Part shown: positions 55,076 to 64,000 of the stretch, in pieces | How the letters are laid out: each line of letters begins with the position of its first letter | Numbering within the stretch: position 1 is the stretch's first letter | Assembly: GCA_020851565.1 (NCBI GenBank) | Contig: JADZCN010000113.1 | Span: 124,001-188,000, forward strand | DNA length: 64,000 nt | Direction: 5' to 3' | From: Acidobacteriota bacterium | GTDB lineage: Bacteria > Acidobacteriota > Vicinamibacteria > Vicinamibacterales > UBA2999 | Notes under the pieces: model-generated | Databases searched by the model: none | What the model was told of the DNA's origin: nothing | What the model saw: only the letters and a program-made list of their open reading frames with translations | Position numbers and translations under genes: made by a program

Positions 55076-55656
55076 CAGGTCTCATCGGGCCGGATCCACT
55101 TCGGCACCTCGGGCAGCGCCACCGCCTGCAGGGCATCGATCAGGCGAGCGGGCTCCGGCTCCACCAGCAGCGCCGCCCGGTGCTGGGGGCGGATGAATTG
55201 CTCCGCCACGGCGTGGTCGATGAACCGGACGACCGGATCGTAGAACCCCGCCACGTTCAACAGGCCGCAGGGCTTCCTGTGCAGGCCCAGCTGGGTCCAC
55301 GTGATGGCCTCGAACAGCTCCTCGTAAGTGCCGAATCCGCCCGGCATGGCGACGAACGCATCGGCCAGGTCGGCCATCATCGCCTTGCGCTCGTGCATGG
55401 ACGCGACCACGTGCAGCGTCGTCAGGCGTTGGTGCGCGATCTCGCGCGCGGCCAGCGCATGAGGGATGACGCCAATCGCCTCGCCTCCGGCCTCGAGCAC
55501 GGCGTCGGCGACAACGCCCATCAGGCCCACGTGGCCACCGCCGTAGACCAGCCCCATCCCGCGCGCGACGAGCTCGCGGCCCATTGCCCTCGCGGCCGCG
55601 GCATAGGCGGGATTCGATCCGGCGGAAGAACCGCAAAACACACAGACACGCTGCAT
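55075..55656 (-). CDS. LOG-family nucleotide 5'-monophosphate phosphoribohydrolase
   Basis: 193 residues, normal length. N-terminal MQRVCVFCGSSAGSNPAYAAAARAMG and GMGLVYGGGHVGLMGVVADAVLEAGG form the Rossmann-like nucleotide fold, with the LOG signature PGGFGTYEELFEAITWTQLGLH. LOG proteins release free base plus ribose 5-phosphate from nucleoside monophosphates, including cytokinin precursors in plants; the bacterial physiological substrate is not certain. Flanking sequence is repeat DNA on both sides. Confidence 0.93.
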   Translation of the reverse strand: MQRVCVFCGSSAGSNPAYAAAARAMGRELVARGMGLVYGGGHVGLMGVVADAVLEAGGEAIGVIPHALAAREIAHQRLTTLHVVASMHERKAMMADLADAFVAMPGGFGTYEELFEAITWTQLGLHRKPCGLLNVAGFYDPVVRFIDHAVAEQFIRPQHRAALLVEPEPARLIDALQAVALPEVPKWIRPDET

Positions 55657-55668
55657 CAGGTGATCTTA

Positions 55669-55881
55669 AGAGAAACCACGAAGACGCGAAGAACACGAAG
55701 AACGCACGAAGTCGGATAGTCCCAAGACCCCCAAGACCTCAAGACCCCAGGACCTCAAGACCCCAAGACCTCAAGACCCCAAGACCTCAAGACCTCAAGA
55801 CCCCAAGACCTCAAGACCTCAAGGCCTCAAGGCCTCACACCCCGGCGTCTCGTGCCGTCCCTCGTGCCCTTCGTGGTTTCC
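55669..55881. repeat. CACGAAG inverted arms around AAGACCTCAAGACCCC tandem repeat
   Basis: GAAACCACGAAGACGCGAAG continues to 55712. Then 55720-55839 is a 15-bp tandem repeat (AAGACCTCAAGACCCC with variants AGGACC/AAGGCC). Then 55857-55880 is the inverse arm CTCGTGCCCTTCGTGGTTTC. The whole fills the gap from the LOG start to the AddA stop (55884), where the inverse arm reaches the stop codon. No gene is seen in the 227 bp. Confidence 0.92.
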
Positions 55882-55883
55882 TT

Positions 55884-58800
55884 TCACACGCGCAGCAGCA
55901 CGCCGCGTGCGGGAACGCCGGTCGCGCGCGCGAGGGCCTCGCAGTAGAGCGCGACCTGCCGACGATAGGCCTCATCGGTCGCCAGGACCACGTCGGTCTT
56001 GAAGTCGATCACCACCCAGCCGTCCACGGTCTCGTAGGCAAGGTCGCATTGGCCGTCCACCAACACGGGTGCGGCAGGTGGGAACGGGTGCGGGCGGGTG
56101 GGATCTGGTGCGGCAGGTGCGATCGGGTGCGGGCGGGCGGGATCGGGTGCGGCAGGTGCGATCGGGTGCGGACGGGTGCGATCGGGTGCGGACGGACTTG
56201 TCGCGCCGATGCTCGCCTCGGATCCGGAAGCGAGCGAAGACGAAACCACGATCGACAGCGGCACCTCACGCCAGACGCGGCGGCCGGCGGCGCGGGCCTC
56301 ACGTGCGGCGGCCAGCCTCGGATGCGCGAGCACGCGGTGAACCGTGATGGCCGCCACGCCACGCTCTTCGTCCGTGGCGCCCAGCAGCTTCGCGTGCAGC
56401 TCGGCCAGGGCACGGACCTCGTCAACGCCCGCGTCCAGCGGCACGGCGGCCAGCATCGCGTGCACGAGCGTGCCGAAGCGGCGGCCCGAGGGCCGTAGGT
56501 CCAGCGAGGCAGCGTCCTCCACCACAACCGCATCCGCCGCTTCGTCGGCGACGCCCGCGGCGGCCGCCAGCGCGGCGTACTCGGTGGCCGTCTGCACGAG
56601 GAGCGACGGCGCGGCGCCCACCTGTCGGGCGGCCTCGCGCTGCGCCACCCACGACTCGTACGCCGCACGGTCCGCCGCGACGAGTTCCGGCGCGGCGTCC
56701 TTCGAGATCAGGTCCTCTCGCCTCAACCCGCGCCCGTCGTCTGCCACCTGCTCGAGCAGGAGCGGGTCCCACCAGGCGACCGTGTACTCCTCGCCCGATT
56801 CGGGGTCGCGCAGCCGATATGCGCCCGGCCTCACCGTAGACGCGTCGGGCTGCTGGCCGTCGGGGCGCACGAGCACGGTGTCCTTGCCCTTGAATGCCGG
56901 GACGCCCGGCGCGGTGCCGGGATCCTGCCGCACGTCGACCGGCGGATACAGCGCGCGGTTGAGCGGGCGCAGCCAGCCCTTGTCGTACGGGCCATCGCCC
57001 ACGGCGGGCACCACCAGAAGGTCGCGCGCGCGTGTGGCGGCCACGTAGGCCAGCCGGACGCCCTCGGCGGCGTCGCGGGCAGCCTCCTCGGCGTTGTGCT
57101 CGATGAGATCGAGCGGCGACCATCCGCCGATGCGAATCGCGCAGAGGTTCCGCGACGAGTCCAGGTGTCGCGAGGCCTCGTCGAGGCTCAGCTTGCACCC
57201 GATGTCGGCGAGGATCACCACCGGGAACTCCAACCCCTTCGCCTTGTGGACCGTCATCAGGCGCACGCCCTCGCTGCCCTCTTCGAGGATCGGCGCCTCG
57301 GGCGCCTCGGCGGAGCGGGCCGCGTCGCGCAGCAGGTCCACGAAGCCACGGAACGACAGCCCGCCTTCAGCCTCGTAGCGCCGCGCGAGATCCGGAATGT
57401 GGAGCACGTTGGCCAGCACCTGCTCGCCGCCGCGCCACAGGATGAAGCCCGCGTGCGCGCGCGTGGCGGCGATCAGCCGCCCGATGGTGTCGGCCACGGG
57501 GCGGAAGTTCCGCGAGGCGTGCAGCTCGCGCAACGTCTCGAGCGCCCGCGCCACGGGCTGCAGCCGCTCGGGCAGGTCCTTCGGCACGCGATAGGGATGG
57601 AAGCCGCCCGCCGCGGCGTGATACTCGAGCAGCTCCTCCTCGCCCACCGCGAACAGCGGGCCGTGGACCGTGGCGTACACCGACAACTCGTCCTCCGGCC
57701 ATTCAACCGCGGTGAGCGCCGTGCGCATGGCGTCCACTTCCTCGCGCTCGTGGAACGTTTTGCCGCCGACGAGCAGGTGCGGCACGCCGCGTGATTCGAG
57801 CGCCTCGACGTAGTCGCGCGTCACGTCCTCGCCGAAGTGCAGGAAGCGGCGGAAGAGCAGGCAGATGTCGCGCGCCGCGATGGGCCGGCGGATGCGCCTG
57901 GATCCGTTCGCGGGGTCCGGCACCTCGACGGTCCAGGGGCACTCGGGCGACACCAGCCAGCGGACGAGCTCGCCGATGGCGCGCGGCTGGCACGCGGCCA
58001 GCGCACCCTGCGTCACGTCGCGACGGCCGTAGGGCGCCGACATCGGCAGGGCCACGATGGCCGGCTGATCCGGATGATCCTTCCGGTGCGCCTTGAGCGA
58101 CACGTAGTCCGCCTGCAGCGTGGCGGTGTCCCCGGTCATCTCGGGCCGGAATGCGGCGTTCACGAAGTGCTGGATGGCGGGCACCGCCCGGTACGACGTC
58201 TGCAGCGTCACCCGGAGCGCGCCCTCCAGTGACAGGCCCCCGGCCATGCGCCCGTAGGCCCCCACGTCGGCGCGCCGGAAGCGGTAGATGGACTGCTTCG
58301 GGTCGCCGACGATGAAGAGCGCGCCGGGCCGCGTGCGACGGCCGGTGGCGCCAGCCTCGCCGGCCAGCAGCAGGAGCAGCTCCGCCTGCAGGGGATCGGT
58401 GTCCTGGAACTCGTCCACGAGCAGCACGCGAAACCGGCGCTGGAACGCCGCACGCACGTCCTGGTTGTCACGGACCAGGTCACGCGCCTTGATCAGCAGG
58501 TCGAGGAAATCGAGCGCACCAGCCTTGAGCTTCCGCGCCTCGTACTGCGCCAGGCAGTCGCGCATCTCCTCGCGCAGCAACGCCGCGAGATCCGCGTTGG
58601 CGTCTGCGCGGAACCGCGACAGCCCGTCGAGGAGGCGGGCGTGGGCGTCGAGCGCCGCCTGCCGGCTGACGCCCTGCGCAAATGCGACGCCCGAGCCCTT
58701 CCGCGGCCTCGCGAAGTTCCGATCCTCCGCGAGCGTCACAAGCGCGGCCTCCCAGGCGTCCAGCTCCTCGTGGCCGATGTCGCGCACGCGCTCGATCTCG

Positions 58801-59531
58801 GCGCTGGCGCGGCGCGCCGGCAGCGTGTCCACCGAGAAGTTGTCGCCCCGCTTCAGCGGCCGGCCCGTCATCCGTGCGAAGTCGCGCAGCTCGTCCACCA
58901 GCGCGAGGAGGCTCGTGCGCCGATCCCAGGAGGGCCGCGTCCAGGGGGCATCGTGATCGCGCCACTCGGTCAGGTCCCAGGCCGCGCGCCGCAGGCGATC
59001 GATCGGCCCGTTCTCCGCGTCTTCGTCGGGGCTCCAGCGCGTGGGACGGCGGAGCGATCGACGCACGCCCTCCCCGGGATTGGCCAGCTGCGCGTGCAGC
59101 CACGAGTGGAACGCCTCGTCGAAGAGCTGCGCAGCCTGCGTCTCGGTGAGCACGGCGAAGGCGGGATCCACACGCGACTCCACGGGGCGCTCCCGAAGCA
59201 GGTCGGCACAGAACCCGTGGATGGTGCTGACGTGCGCTTCCTCGAAGTCGTACACCGCCTGCGCCAGCCGCGCCGCTTCCGGGGTGCCGGCGGCGTGGCG
59301 CCCTCGCGCGCGCTCCAGCTCCTCGCGGAGGCGCAGCTTCAGCTCGCCGGCCGCCTTCTCGCTGAAGGTGACCGCCACGATCTGATCGATGGTGGCCACG
59401 CTGTCCTCGAGGAGGCGGACGATGCGGCCGACCAGCTCTGTGGTCTTCCCGGTGCCGGCCGCGGCCTCCACGACCAGCGTGCGATCGAGGGCGTTGGCGA
59501 TGGCCTCGCGGTTTTCGAGGGGCGGGCTCAC
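55884..59531 (-). CDS. addA: AddA-type UvrD-like helicase/nuclease
   Basis: 1215 residues from GTG 59531, whose GTGA overlaps the addB stop by 4 bp. UvrD/SF1 motifs: Walker A VVEAAAGTGKTTELVGR, AVTFSEKAAGELKLRLRE, VLLVDEFQDTDPLQAELLLLL, FIVGDPKQSIYRFRRADV, VRLMTVHKAKGLEFPVVIL, VAATRARDLLVV. The C-terminal nuclease has DGQCDLAYETVDGWVVIDFKTD (Asp/Lys of PD-(D/E)xK). In front of that nuclease motif is a Pro/Arg/His-rich insertion from dispersed repeat DNA (56068-56197). With AddB it processes double-strand-break ends for recombination. Confidence 0.93.
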   Translation of the reverse strand: MSPPLENREAIANALDRTLVVEAAAGTGKTTELVGRIVRLLEDSVATIDQIVAVTFSEKAAGELKLRLREELERARGRHAAGTPEAARLAQAVYDFEEAHVSTIHGFCADLLRERPVESRVDPAFAVLTETQAAQLFDEAFHSWLHAQLANPGEGVRRSLRRPTRWSPDEDAENGPIDRLRRAAWDLTEWRDHDAPWTRPSWDRRTSLLALVDELRDFARMTGRPLKRGDNFSVDTLPARRASAEIERVRDIGHEELDAWEAALVTLAEDRNFARPRKGSGVAFAQGVSRQAALDAHARLLDGLSRFRADANADLAALLREEMRDCLAQYEARKLKAGALDFLDLLIKARDLVRDNQDVRAAFQRRFRVLLVDEFQDTDPLQAELLLLLAGEAGATGRRTRPGALFIVGDPKQSIYRFRRADVGAYGRMAGGLSLEGALRVTLQTSYRAVPAIQHFVNAAFRPEMTGDTATLQADYVSLKAHRKDHPDQPAIVALPMSAPYGRRDVTQGALAACQPRAIGELVRWLVSPECPWTVEVPDPANGSRRIRRPIAARDICLLFRRFLHFGEDVTRDYVEALESRGVPHLLVGGKTFHEREEVDAMRTALTAVEWPEDELSVYATVHGPLFAVGEEELLEYHAAAGGFHPYRVPKDLPERLQPVARALETLRELHASRNFRPVADTIGRLIAATRAHAGFILWRGGEQVLANVLHIPDLARRYEAEGGLSFRGFVDLLRDAARSAEAPEAPILEEGSEGVRLMTVHKAKGLEFPVVILADIGCKLSLDEASRHLDSSRNLCAIRIGGWSPLDLIEHNAEEAARDAAEGVRLAYVAATRARDLLVVPAVGDGPYDKGWLRPLNRALYPPVDVRQDPGTAPGVPAFKGKDTVLVRPDGQQPDASTVRPGAYRLRDPESGEEYTVAWWDPLLLEQVADDGRGLRREDLISKDAAPELVAADRAAYESWVAQREAARQVGAAPSLLVQTATEYAALAAAAGVADEAADAVVVEDAASLDLRPSGRRFGTLVHAMLAAVPLDAGVDEVRALAELHAKLLGATDEERGVAAITVHRVLAHPRLAAAREARAAGRRVWREVPLSIVVSSSLASGSEASIGATSPSAPDRTRPHPIAPAAPDPARPHPIAPAAPDPTRPHPFPPAAPVLVDGQCDLAYETVDGWVVIDFKTDVVLATDEAYRRQVALYCEALARATGVPARGVLLRV
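56068..56197. repeat. 10-bp CGNNCRGGTG repeats inside addA coding sequence
   Basis: About 13 units, including CGGGCGGGTG, CGATCGGGTG and 9-bp CGGCAGGTG variants, read in frame on the minus strand as PRPHPIAPAAPDP-like repeats. It lies between REVPLSIV and LVDGQCDLAYET, just before the nuclease domain. Confidence 0.95.
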
Positions 59532-62500
59532 GGCAGCTCCCTCAACGCGTCGAGATCCGAGAACCGCGACGGATCCTTCCGCCGCGTGCGCCGCTCCTCG
59601 TCGCGCCCGCAGACCGCCGTGAAGTCGCACCAGCGACAGGCCTCCTGGTCCGGCCGCGCGGCCAGCAGGCCGTGCTCGATGCCGCGGTCCGCGATCTCCA
59701 GCACCTGGAGCGCCGTTCTCCTGGCCGCGTCGAGCAGCGGGATCTCGTGGTACGTGAAACCGCCCGCCGCGGTGCAGAACGACAGCCGGCCCGAATAGAC
59801 CTTGTTCTCCGGCGACATCGCCTCGAGCGCGAGCCCGTAGATGACCGGCTGCAGCACCCGGCCGCCGGAGACGATGGTGGTGCCGGGCTCGGTGCGGTTC
59901 TTCCCCGTCTTGTGATCGGTGACGCGAAGCATCCCGGTCTGGCGATGCCGCTCGACCATGTCGATGGATCCGCGGAGCAGGAACCGCCCGTCCACGCGGG
60001 CCGGCTCGGGCGAGCTGGCCGGATCCCGGTCGCCGCGATCCTCGAGCCCGAATGCCAGCTCGAAGCGTTCCGGGGTCCACTCCGCGCCCTCGACAGCCAG
60101 GTTCTCGAGCCAGATCTTCAGGTCGCGCCCCATCAGGGCCATCTCGTCCCGCCACACGCGCTCGATGGCGGGTGCCAGGTCGTCGTACGCGGCCTTCTCG
60201 ACCTCGGTCATCGACCACTCCAGCATCTTCTGCGCGCGCGGCAGGGTCTCGGGCGAGAGCGGCAGCAGGTGCATGGACTGGAGCTTCCTGAGCGCGTGCG
60301 TCTGGATGCGGTGGAAGAGATTGCCGCGCGTCAGCGGATCCAGCTTCTGCAGCGGTGCGGGCTCCTCGAGCGGCGCCAACCGGTAGATGGCGGCCAGCAT
60401 GAACTGGTACGGGCACGCCGCGAAGCGCTGCAGCGCCGTGAGCGAGTAGGGGCGTGCGCCCAGCCGGTGGCGCGCGAGGGCGGGCGCCGTGGTCTCGGGC
60501 ACGCTGCGGACGAGGCCGTCGGCCGTCTCCCATTGGCGGCGATGCCACCGCACCCAGCGCGTGGTGAGCGATCGCTGCAGCTCGGGGCTGAGCTCGTAGA
60601 GATAGCGCGCGCGGCCCCTGGCGGCCAGCGGGTCGCGCGAGGCGAGCAGCGCCCCGATGGTGGAGAGATCGTGCTCGAACGCGTCGATGGCGCGGGAGGG
60701 GTCGTCCGGCGCCGGCCATGCGAGACGGGAGCCGCCCTCGCGGTACGCCCGCTCGGCGACGCGCGAGGCCGACGGGATGACCCCCTCGATGGCGCGGACG
60801 ATGTCGAGGACGTAGAAGGACGGGACGCGCGGCCGCGATTCACTCAGCTCGATGCGCGGATACGAGACGTAGAGCCGCTCGCGCGCGGCGCCGGCCGCCA
60901 GCATCAGCTGCAGGCGCTCGTCCGCGGCCCTCGCGGGTTGGCGCGCCAGGACGGCGCCCAGCCCTTCTCGCCGGTGGTCCAGCAGCAGCGCGTCCTCGCG
61001 GATGCGCTGCGGGAACATCCGCTCGGCCAGCCCCGGCACGAAGACCACGCGAAATGCGCGCCCGCGCGCCGCGTGCGGCGTCCCGACGAACACGCGGCCG
61101 AAGCGGCGGCGGGGCGGCTCGTGCGTAAGCGTGGACAGGCGCGGCGCCAGGACCTCGCGCACCTCGCGCAGCGTCACCGGACCGATCGCCGAGAGCGGCG
61201 CCAGCTCCTGGAGCGCGCGCAGCACCCTCGCGGGCCGGGCCAGCACGGTGGGCGCGAGCGTGGTGAGCGCGTGCAGCCAGTCGCCCCAACGCTGCTCCTC
61301 TGGCCAGGCGGCCATCTCGCCGAGCACGGGCAGCGCAAAGGCCTGCAGCGCGCGGAGCTGCTCGGCGTCGCGCCGGAGCGCCCGCGTGCGCGATGACTGC
61401 GGGTCCTCGGATTCCACCTCGCGCAGCCGCGCGGCGTAGTCCTGCTCGAGCCCCGCCAGCCGCCGGCGCCAGCGGTCGATTCCGCCGATCACCGCCGCCT
61501 CGACGATCAGGTCCTCCCAGCGCCAGGGCGCGCGGAGCGTTCCCGCGACGTCGCGCGGCGTCTCACCGCGCGCCGACTGCACACGCCGCTCCTCTTCGGG
61601 CTGGATGTCGTCCACCCGGTCGCGTGCGGGGACGAGAGCGTCCACCGACTCGTCCAGCGCGGGACTCCAACTGGCGGCGCCTGGGTTGCCGCCGACTCCC
61701 GGCTCCCGTCTCTCGACTTCCGGCGTGCCTGCACCTGTCCGCACCTGCCCGGGCTCGATCGCACCCGCCGCACCTGTCGGCACCTGCCCGCACCCAATCG
61801 CACCCGCCGCACCTGTCGACACCTGCCCGCGCCCAGTCGCACCTGCCGCACCCGTGGGAACCTGCCCCAGGGACACGTACTCCGCGAAGCGGCGGGCCGA
61901 CAGCCCTTCTTCCGCGCACGCAACCAACGCGAGCAGCGCGCGTCCTGATGGGTCGGGGCGCCTGGTGCCACGGTGGTACCAGGCGGGCACGCCGGCGCGC
62001 TCGAGCGCGTGCTCGAGCAGGCTCAGGTACGTCTGCGGCGCGCGCAACAGGACGCCGATCTCGTCGAAGGGCACGCCGCGCGCGGCCTCCTCGAGGATGC
62101 GGCGCGCCACCTCCACGGCCTCGCGGCCCTCCCCGGGCGCGGAGAAGATGACGACCGAGTCGTCCTCGGCGCCCGCAGGTGGCGCATCCGGCGAGAACAG
62201 GTATCGCTGGAGATGGTGCAAGGCCCGTTCGGGGGCAGCCGCCGGCTCCGCATCCGGACCGGCCTTCCCGCGGCGGCCCCTGGGCTTCACCTGCCGTGCC
62301 GGCACTGGTGGCTCCGCAGCCGCGACGGGAATCGAACTCAGCGCCTGCCGCGTGCGCGCGTCGCCCTCGGGGATTGTCGCCAGGAATGACGTCGCGCTGG
62401 CCGCCAGCGCCTCGACGAACCGGGCTTCCACTGCGGACGAGGCGGACACGTCGAGCAGCAGCGCGTGCACGTCCCTGATCGGCGAGTCCGGACGGCCGGC

Positions 62501-63043
62501 GGCCTCGGCCGCGGTGGCGAGCAGCGCCGCGTAATCGACGGCACCGGCCCGTTGCCGCTCCGCGTTCACGCGATCGAGGAGCCGCGCCAGATCCGTGACG
62601 GCCTCGTCGCCTCCGAGGCCGTCGGGCCCGAGGCCGGCCATGCGGATCTCGGCCAGGGTGCGCCCGAGCGCGCGCGGAAAGCCGGGCATGCCGGCCACCG
62701 GCTCGAAGTACGTCAGCTCCCCGCTCGCCACGCTCTCGAACGTCGCTCGGGCCGCGACGGCTTCGTCGCCAAGAGCGGGTGTCGGCAGCAGGCCTTTCGC
62801 CGCCAGGATCGGGAGCGCCAGGCGCGTGGCCAGCTCGCCGATTCCCGCGCGCGAGACGCCGACCAGCCCGCCGCACCGGATGGCAACACGCGCGACCAGC
62901 TCGTCCGCTGCTGCGCGCGACGCGCCCACCACCAGGACGGGCTCGCCACGGCCGGCGTGCCCCAGGACGAAGGCCTCGGCCGCCGCCAGCCGGGCCTCGG
63001 CCGAGGGGTGTACGAAGAGGAGGCTGTGCGGGCCGCTGTCCAT
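59528..63043 (-). CDS. addB: AddB-type nuclease/helicase-like subunit with Fe-S cluster motif
   Basis: 1171 residues from ATG 63043. The frame is open upstream only through repeat DNA, so this start is chosen. N-terminal SLLFVHPSAEARLAAAEAFVLG and GEPVLVVGASRAAADEL are the inactive Walker-like region. The C-terminal nuclease has VTDHKTGK. Fe-S cysteines are Cys in AACPYQFMLAA plus CRWCDFTAVC, the four-Cys pattern of AddB. An in-frame insertion of dispersed repeats (61730-61866) gives a Gly/Ala/Thr-rich segment near residue 400. It is followed by addA with 4-bp overlap, so the two are translationally coupled. Confidence 0.9.
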   Translation of the reverse strand: MDSGPHSLLFVHPSAEARLAAAEAFVLGHAGRGEPVLVVGASRAAADELVARVAIRCGGLVGVSRAGIGELATRLALPILAAKGLLPTPALGDEAVAARATFESVASGELTYFEPVAGMPGFPRALGRTLAEIRMAGLGPDGLGGDEAVTDLARLLDRVNAERQRAGAVDYAALLATAAEAAGRPDSPIRDVHALLLDVSASSAVEARFVEALAASATSFLATIPEGDARTRQALSSIPVAAAEPPVPARQVKPRGRRGKAGPDAEPAAAPERALHHLQRYLFSPDAPPAGAEDDSVVIFSAPGEGREAVEVARRILEEAARGVPFDEIGVLLRAPQTYLSLLEHALERAGVPAWYHRGTRRPDPSGRALLALVACAEEGLSARRFAEYVSLGQVPTGAAGATGRGQVSTGAAGAIGCGQVPTGAAGAIEPGQVRTGAGTPEVERREPGVGGNPGAASWSPALDESVDALVPARDRVDDIQPEEERRVQSARGETPRDVAGTLRAPWRWEDLIVEAAVIGGIDRWRRRLAGLEQDYAARLREVESEDPQSSRTRALRRDAEQLRALQAFALPVLGEMAAWPEEQRWGDWLHALTTLAPTVLARPARVLRALQELAPLSAIGPVTLREVREVLAPRLSTLTHEPPRRRFGRVFVGTPHAARGRAFRVVFVPGLAERMFPQRIREDALLLDHRREGLGAVLARQPARAADERLQLMLAAGAARERLYVSYPRIELSESRPRVPSFYVLDIVRAIEGVIPSASRVAERAYREGGSRLAWPAPDDPSRAIDAFEHDLSTIGALLASRDPLAARGRARYLYELSPELQRSLTTRWVRWHRRQWETADGLVRSVPETTAPALARHRLGARPYSLTALQRFAACPYQFMLAAIYRLAPLEEPAPLQKLDPLTRGNLFHRIQTHALRKLQSMHLLPLSPETLPRAQKMLEWSMTEVEKAAYDDLAPAIERVWRDEMALMGRDLKIWLENLAVEGAEWTPERFELAFGLEDRGDRDPASSPEPARVDGRFLLRGSIDMVERHRQTGMLRVTDHKTGKNRTEPGTTIVSGGRVLQPVIYGLALEAMSPENKVYSGRLSFCTAAGGFTYHEIPLLDAARRTALQVLEIADRGIEHGLLAARPDQEACRWCDFTAVCGRDEERRTRRKDPSRFSDLDALRELP
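61730..61866. repeat. 10-bp repeats inside addB coding sequence
   Basis: Inverse CGNNCRGGTG units (CACCTGCCCG, CACCCGCCG, CACCTGTCGG and CACCCAATCG variants) form about 13 copies between SLGQVPTGAAG and GTPEVE on the protein. The segment encodes QVPTGAAGAIGCGQVPTGAA-like repeats in frame. Confidence 0.95.
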
Positions 63044-63309
63044 GGGCGATTGCCTATTGATGATGGGGCGATTCATCGGGTGATCGGGCGATTGGGGCAT
63101 TGGACATTGGATTGGGTGATTGGCGATTGGATGATTGCGGCATTCCTTCCTGCGAGGAGGGGCCGCCAGTTCGCGATGCGGCCACCCTGTGCCGCGCGAC
63201 ACGCCCAATGCCCCAATCCTCGATCACCCAATCGCTCAATCCAATGTTCAATGCCCCAATCGTCATTCGCCCAATGAATCACTCAATCACCAATCGGCAA
63301 TCATCAATG
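63044..63309. repeat. ATTGG-type element with two inverted arms
   Basis: Left arm 63044-63138 (GGGCGATTCATCGGGTGAT, GGCGATTGGGGCATTGGACA) and right arm 63203-63309 (CCAATCGCTCAATCCAATGT, CAATGAATCACTCAATCACC, CAATCATCAATGA). The core is about 65 bp. The left arm touches the addB start codon; the right arm touches the stop of the DUF3592-like gene. It is the second complete copy of the element at 21771-22088. Confidence 0.92.
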
Positions 63310-63310
63310 A

Positions 63311-64000
63311 TCAGCGCCGATCATCAGCGTCGGCGCGGCCGCGGACGAGCGAGCGGAGCCGTGCGGCACCGATGAGGAACACCGGCAGCGGCAGCAACGC
63401 GAAGAGGTAGGCGCCGCCGAATCCGTTCACGACGACGACATCGAGCGGATCGTCGGGGTCGTACCAGCAGGGCACCGAGTCGCCGATTGTCCACGTGCTG
63501 AGCTCGTCGAGGCGGCCGCCGCGCCCTCCCACGCCCAGCCTCGAGCCGGTGTCGTAGCCGGACGAGTAGGTGAGGCGATCGCCGGCCATGTACCTCAGGC
63601 CGAGCACCGGCACATAGTTCGTGTCGTCACGCGGCGCTCCACCGCTGACGCCGGTTCGTCCCGGGCGTGTCGTGCCGTTCGCCGTCAGCCGGCCGCCGAG
63701 GATCGTGCACGTGGTCTCCGGCCACGACGTGAGCGAACGGTAGTCGCGCCAGGCCATGGCGCCGAAGAGGATCCAGAAGCCGATCGAGACCGTGACCGCC
63801 ATGACCGCCCCGCGGGGCTCGACGAGCCGGGCGAATCCGGCCCCCACGCCCGCCGACGGGACACGCGCGGTGACGAGCCTGACCATCAGCCACAGGATCG
63901 CGCCGAACGCGAGCACGGCTCCGGTGGCGAGGCCCGCAGGCGCGATGCGAAGGCCCGCGACCATCACCCCTCCGGTGCCCGTGCGCGTCTCGATCGTCAC
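63311..64000 (-). CDS. DUF3592-like membrane protein (start at or beyond window edge)
   Basis: 229 residues are visible; the first codon at the edge is GTG, which may or may not be the true start. Membrane helices at about 15-42 (LRIAPAGLATGAVLAFGAILWLMVRLV), 65-84 (GAVMAVTVSIGFWILFGAMA) and 195-212 (FGGAYLFALLPLPVFLIGAARL) enclose a soluble domain with WPETTCTILGGRL, YVPVLGLRYMAGDRLTYSSGY and VPCWYDPDDPLDVVV, typical of DUF3592 proteins. Function unknown. Confidence 0.75.
   Translation of the reverse strand: MTIETRTGTGGVMVAGLRIAPAGLATGAVLAFGAILWLMVRLVTARVPSAGVGAGFARLVEPRGAVMAVTVSIGFWILFGAMAWRDYRSLTSWPETTCTILGGRLTANGTTRPGRTGVSGGAPRDDTNYVPVLGLRYMAGDRLTYSSGYDTGSRLGVGGRGGRLDELSTWTIGDSVPCWYDPDDPLDVVVVNGFGGAYLFALLPLPVFLIGAARLRSLVRGRADADDRR

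Noticed and set aside
55584..56498. Plus-strand gene across the CACGAAG/AAGACC repeats
   Set aside because: The translated sequence (for example RPQDLKTPRPQD) is simply repeat DNA read as protein and is antisense to addA.
59532..60719. In-frame upstream extension of addA
   Set aside because: The extension is read inside addB in another frame and has no domain features; the GTGA overlap at 59528-59531 gives a normal coupled start.

Overview
The window is uniformly GC-rich DNA with dense coding on both strands. It looks like Acidobacteriota chromosome, probably Vicinamibacteria-like. The grounds are large TonB-dependent receptors with an N-terminal carboxypeptidase-regulatory-like domain, a CBM9/DUF5916 outer-membrane protein, a secreted S9 peptidase, a dimethylformamidase-like secreted protein, PQQ dehydrogenase and LytTR regulators. 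This assignment is inference from gene content; there is no rRNA or tRNA here to confirm it.

Layout. 1-3.5 kb: a hybrid sensor kinase (cut by the left edge) behind one TetR gene and divergent from a second; the shared promoter holds three perfect palindromes. 3.7-4.0 kb: an orphan bacterial-microcompartment shell gene. 4.2-9.8 kb: S9 peptidase, a divergent secreted protein, an outer-membrane barrel, an ABC ATPase and a repeat-rich coiled-coil protein. 9.8-13.0 kb: a membrane MutS-like ATPase with a MerR regulator, pterin dehydratase and a small coiled-coil gene. 13.2-18.2 kb: DUF5916 protein, TPR-like protein and a LytTR/LytS two-component pair with direct repeats in front of the TPR gene. 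18.5-21.8 kb: dimethylformamidase-like protein convergent with a ThiO-like oxidase. 22-29 kb: TonB receptor plus Gly/Pro-rich LolA-like protein, then a BaeS-like kinase and OmpR-type regulator.

31.2-46.1 kb is the metabolic centrepiece. It is a co-directional block on the minus strand: three Tat-exported spermidine-dehydrogenase-like flavoproteins, a class III aminotransferase, a TonB receptor, an APC permease, a methylmalonate/malonate-semialdehyde dehydrogenase, an NTF2-like secreted protein, a MerR-XRE-cupin regulator and a PQQ dehydrogenase. The parts fit uptake and periplasmic oxidation of polyamines (or similar amines) feeding a beta-alanine/malonate-semialdehyde route to acetyl-CoA. 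The substrate is inferred.

46.3-53.1 kb is a type III-like restriction-modification pair (Mod and Res) with a VapBC-type toxin-antitoxin module between them. An inverted repeat lies in the 42-bp gap shared by the antitoxin and res. 53.1-63.0 kb: DsbD, a LOG-family protein and a translationally coupled AddAB-type helicase-nuclease pair. The right edge cuts a DUF3592-like membrane protein.

The most unusual property is the intergenic DNA. It is filled by several distinct families of degenerate short-word repeats (10-bp CGNNCRGGTG; GATTGGGCGATTGG; CACGAAGGCACGAAG; GGTTCTGAGGTTCT; CCTGATCCCTGATC; AAGACCTCAAGACC; GTGGGC-spaced hairpins). They abut start and stop codons, often occur as inverted arms, and two families also sit in-frame inside conserved proteins (AddA, AddB, Mod, a histidine kinase). 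A 29-bp segment is identical in two unrelated genes 20 kb apart.
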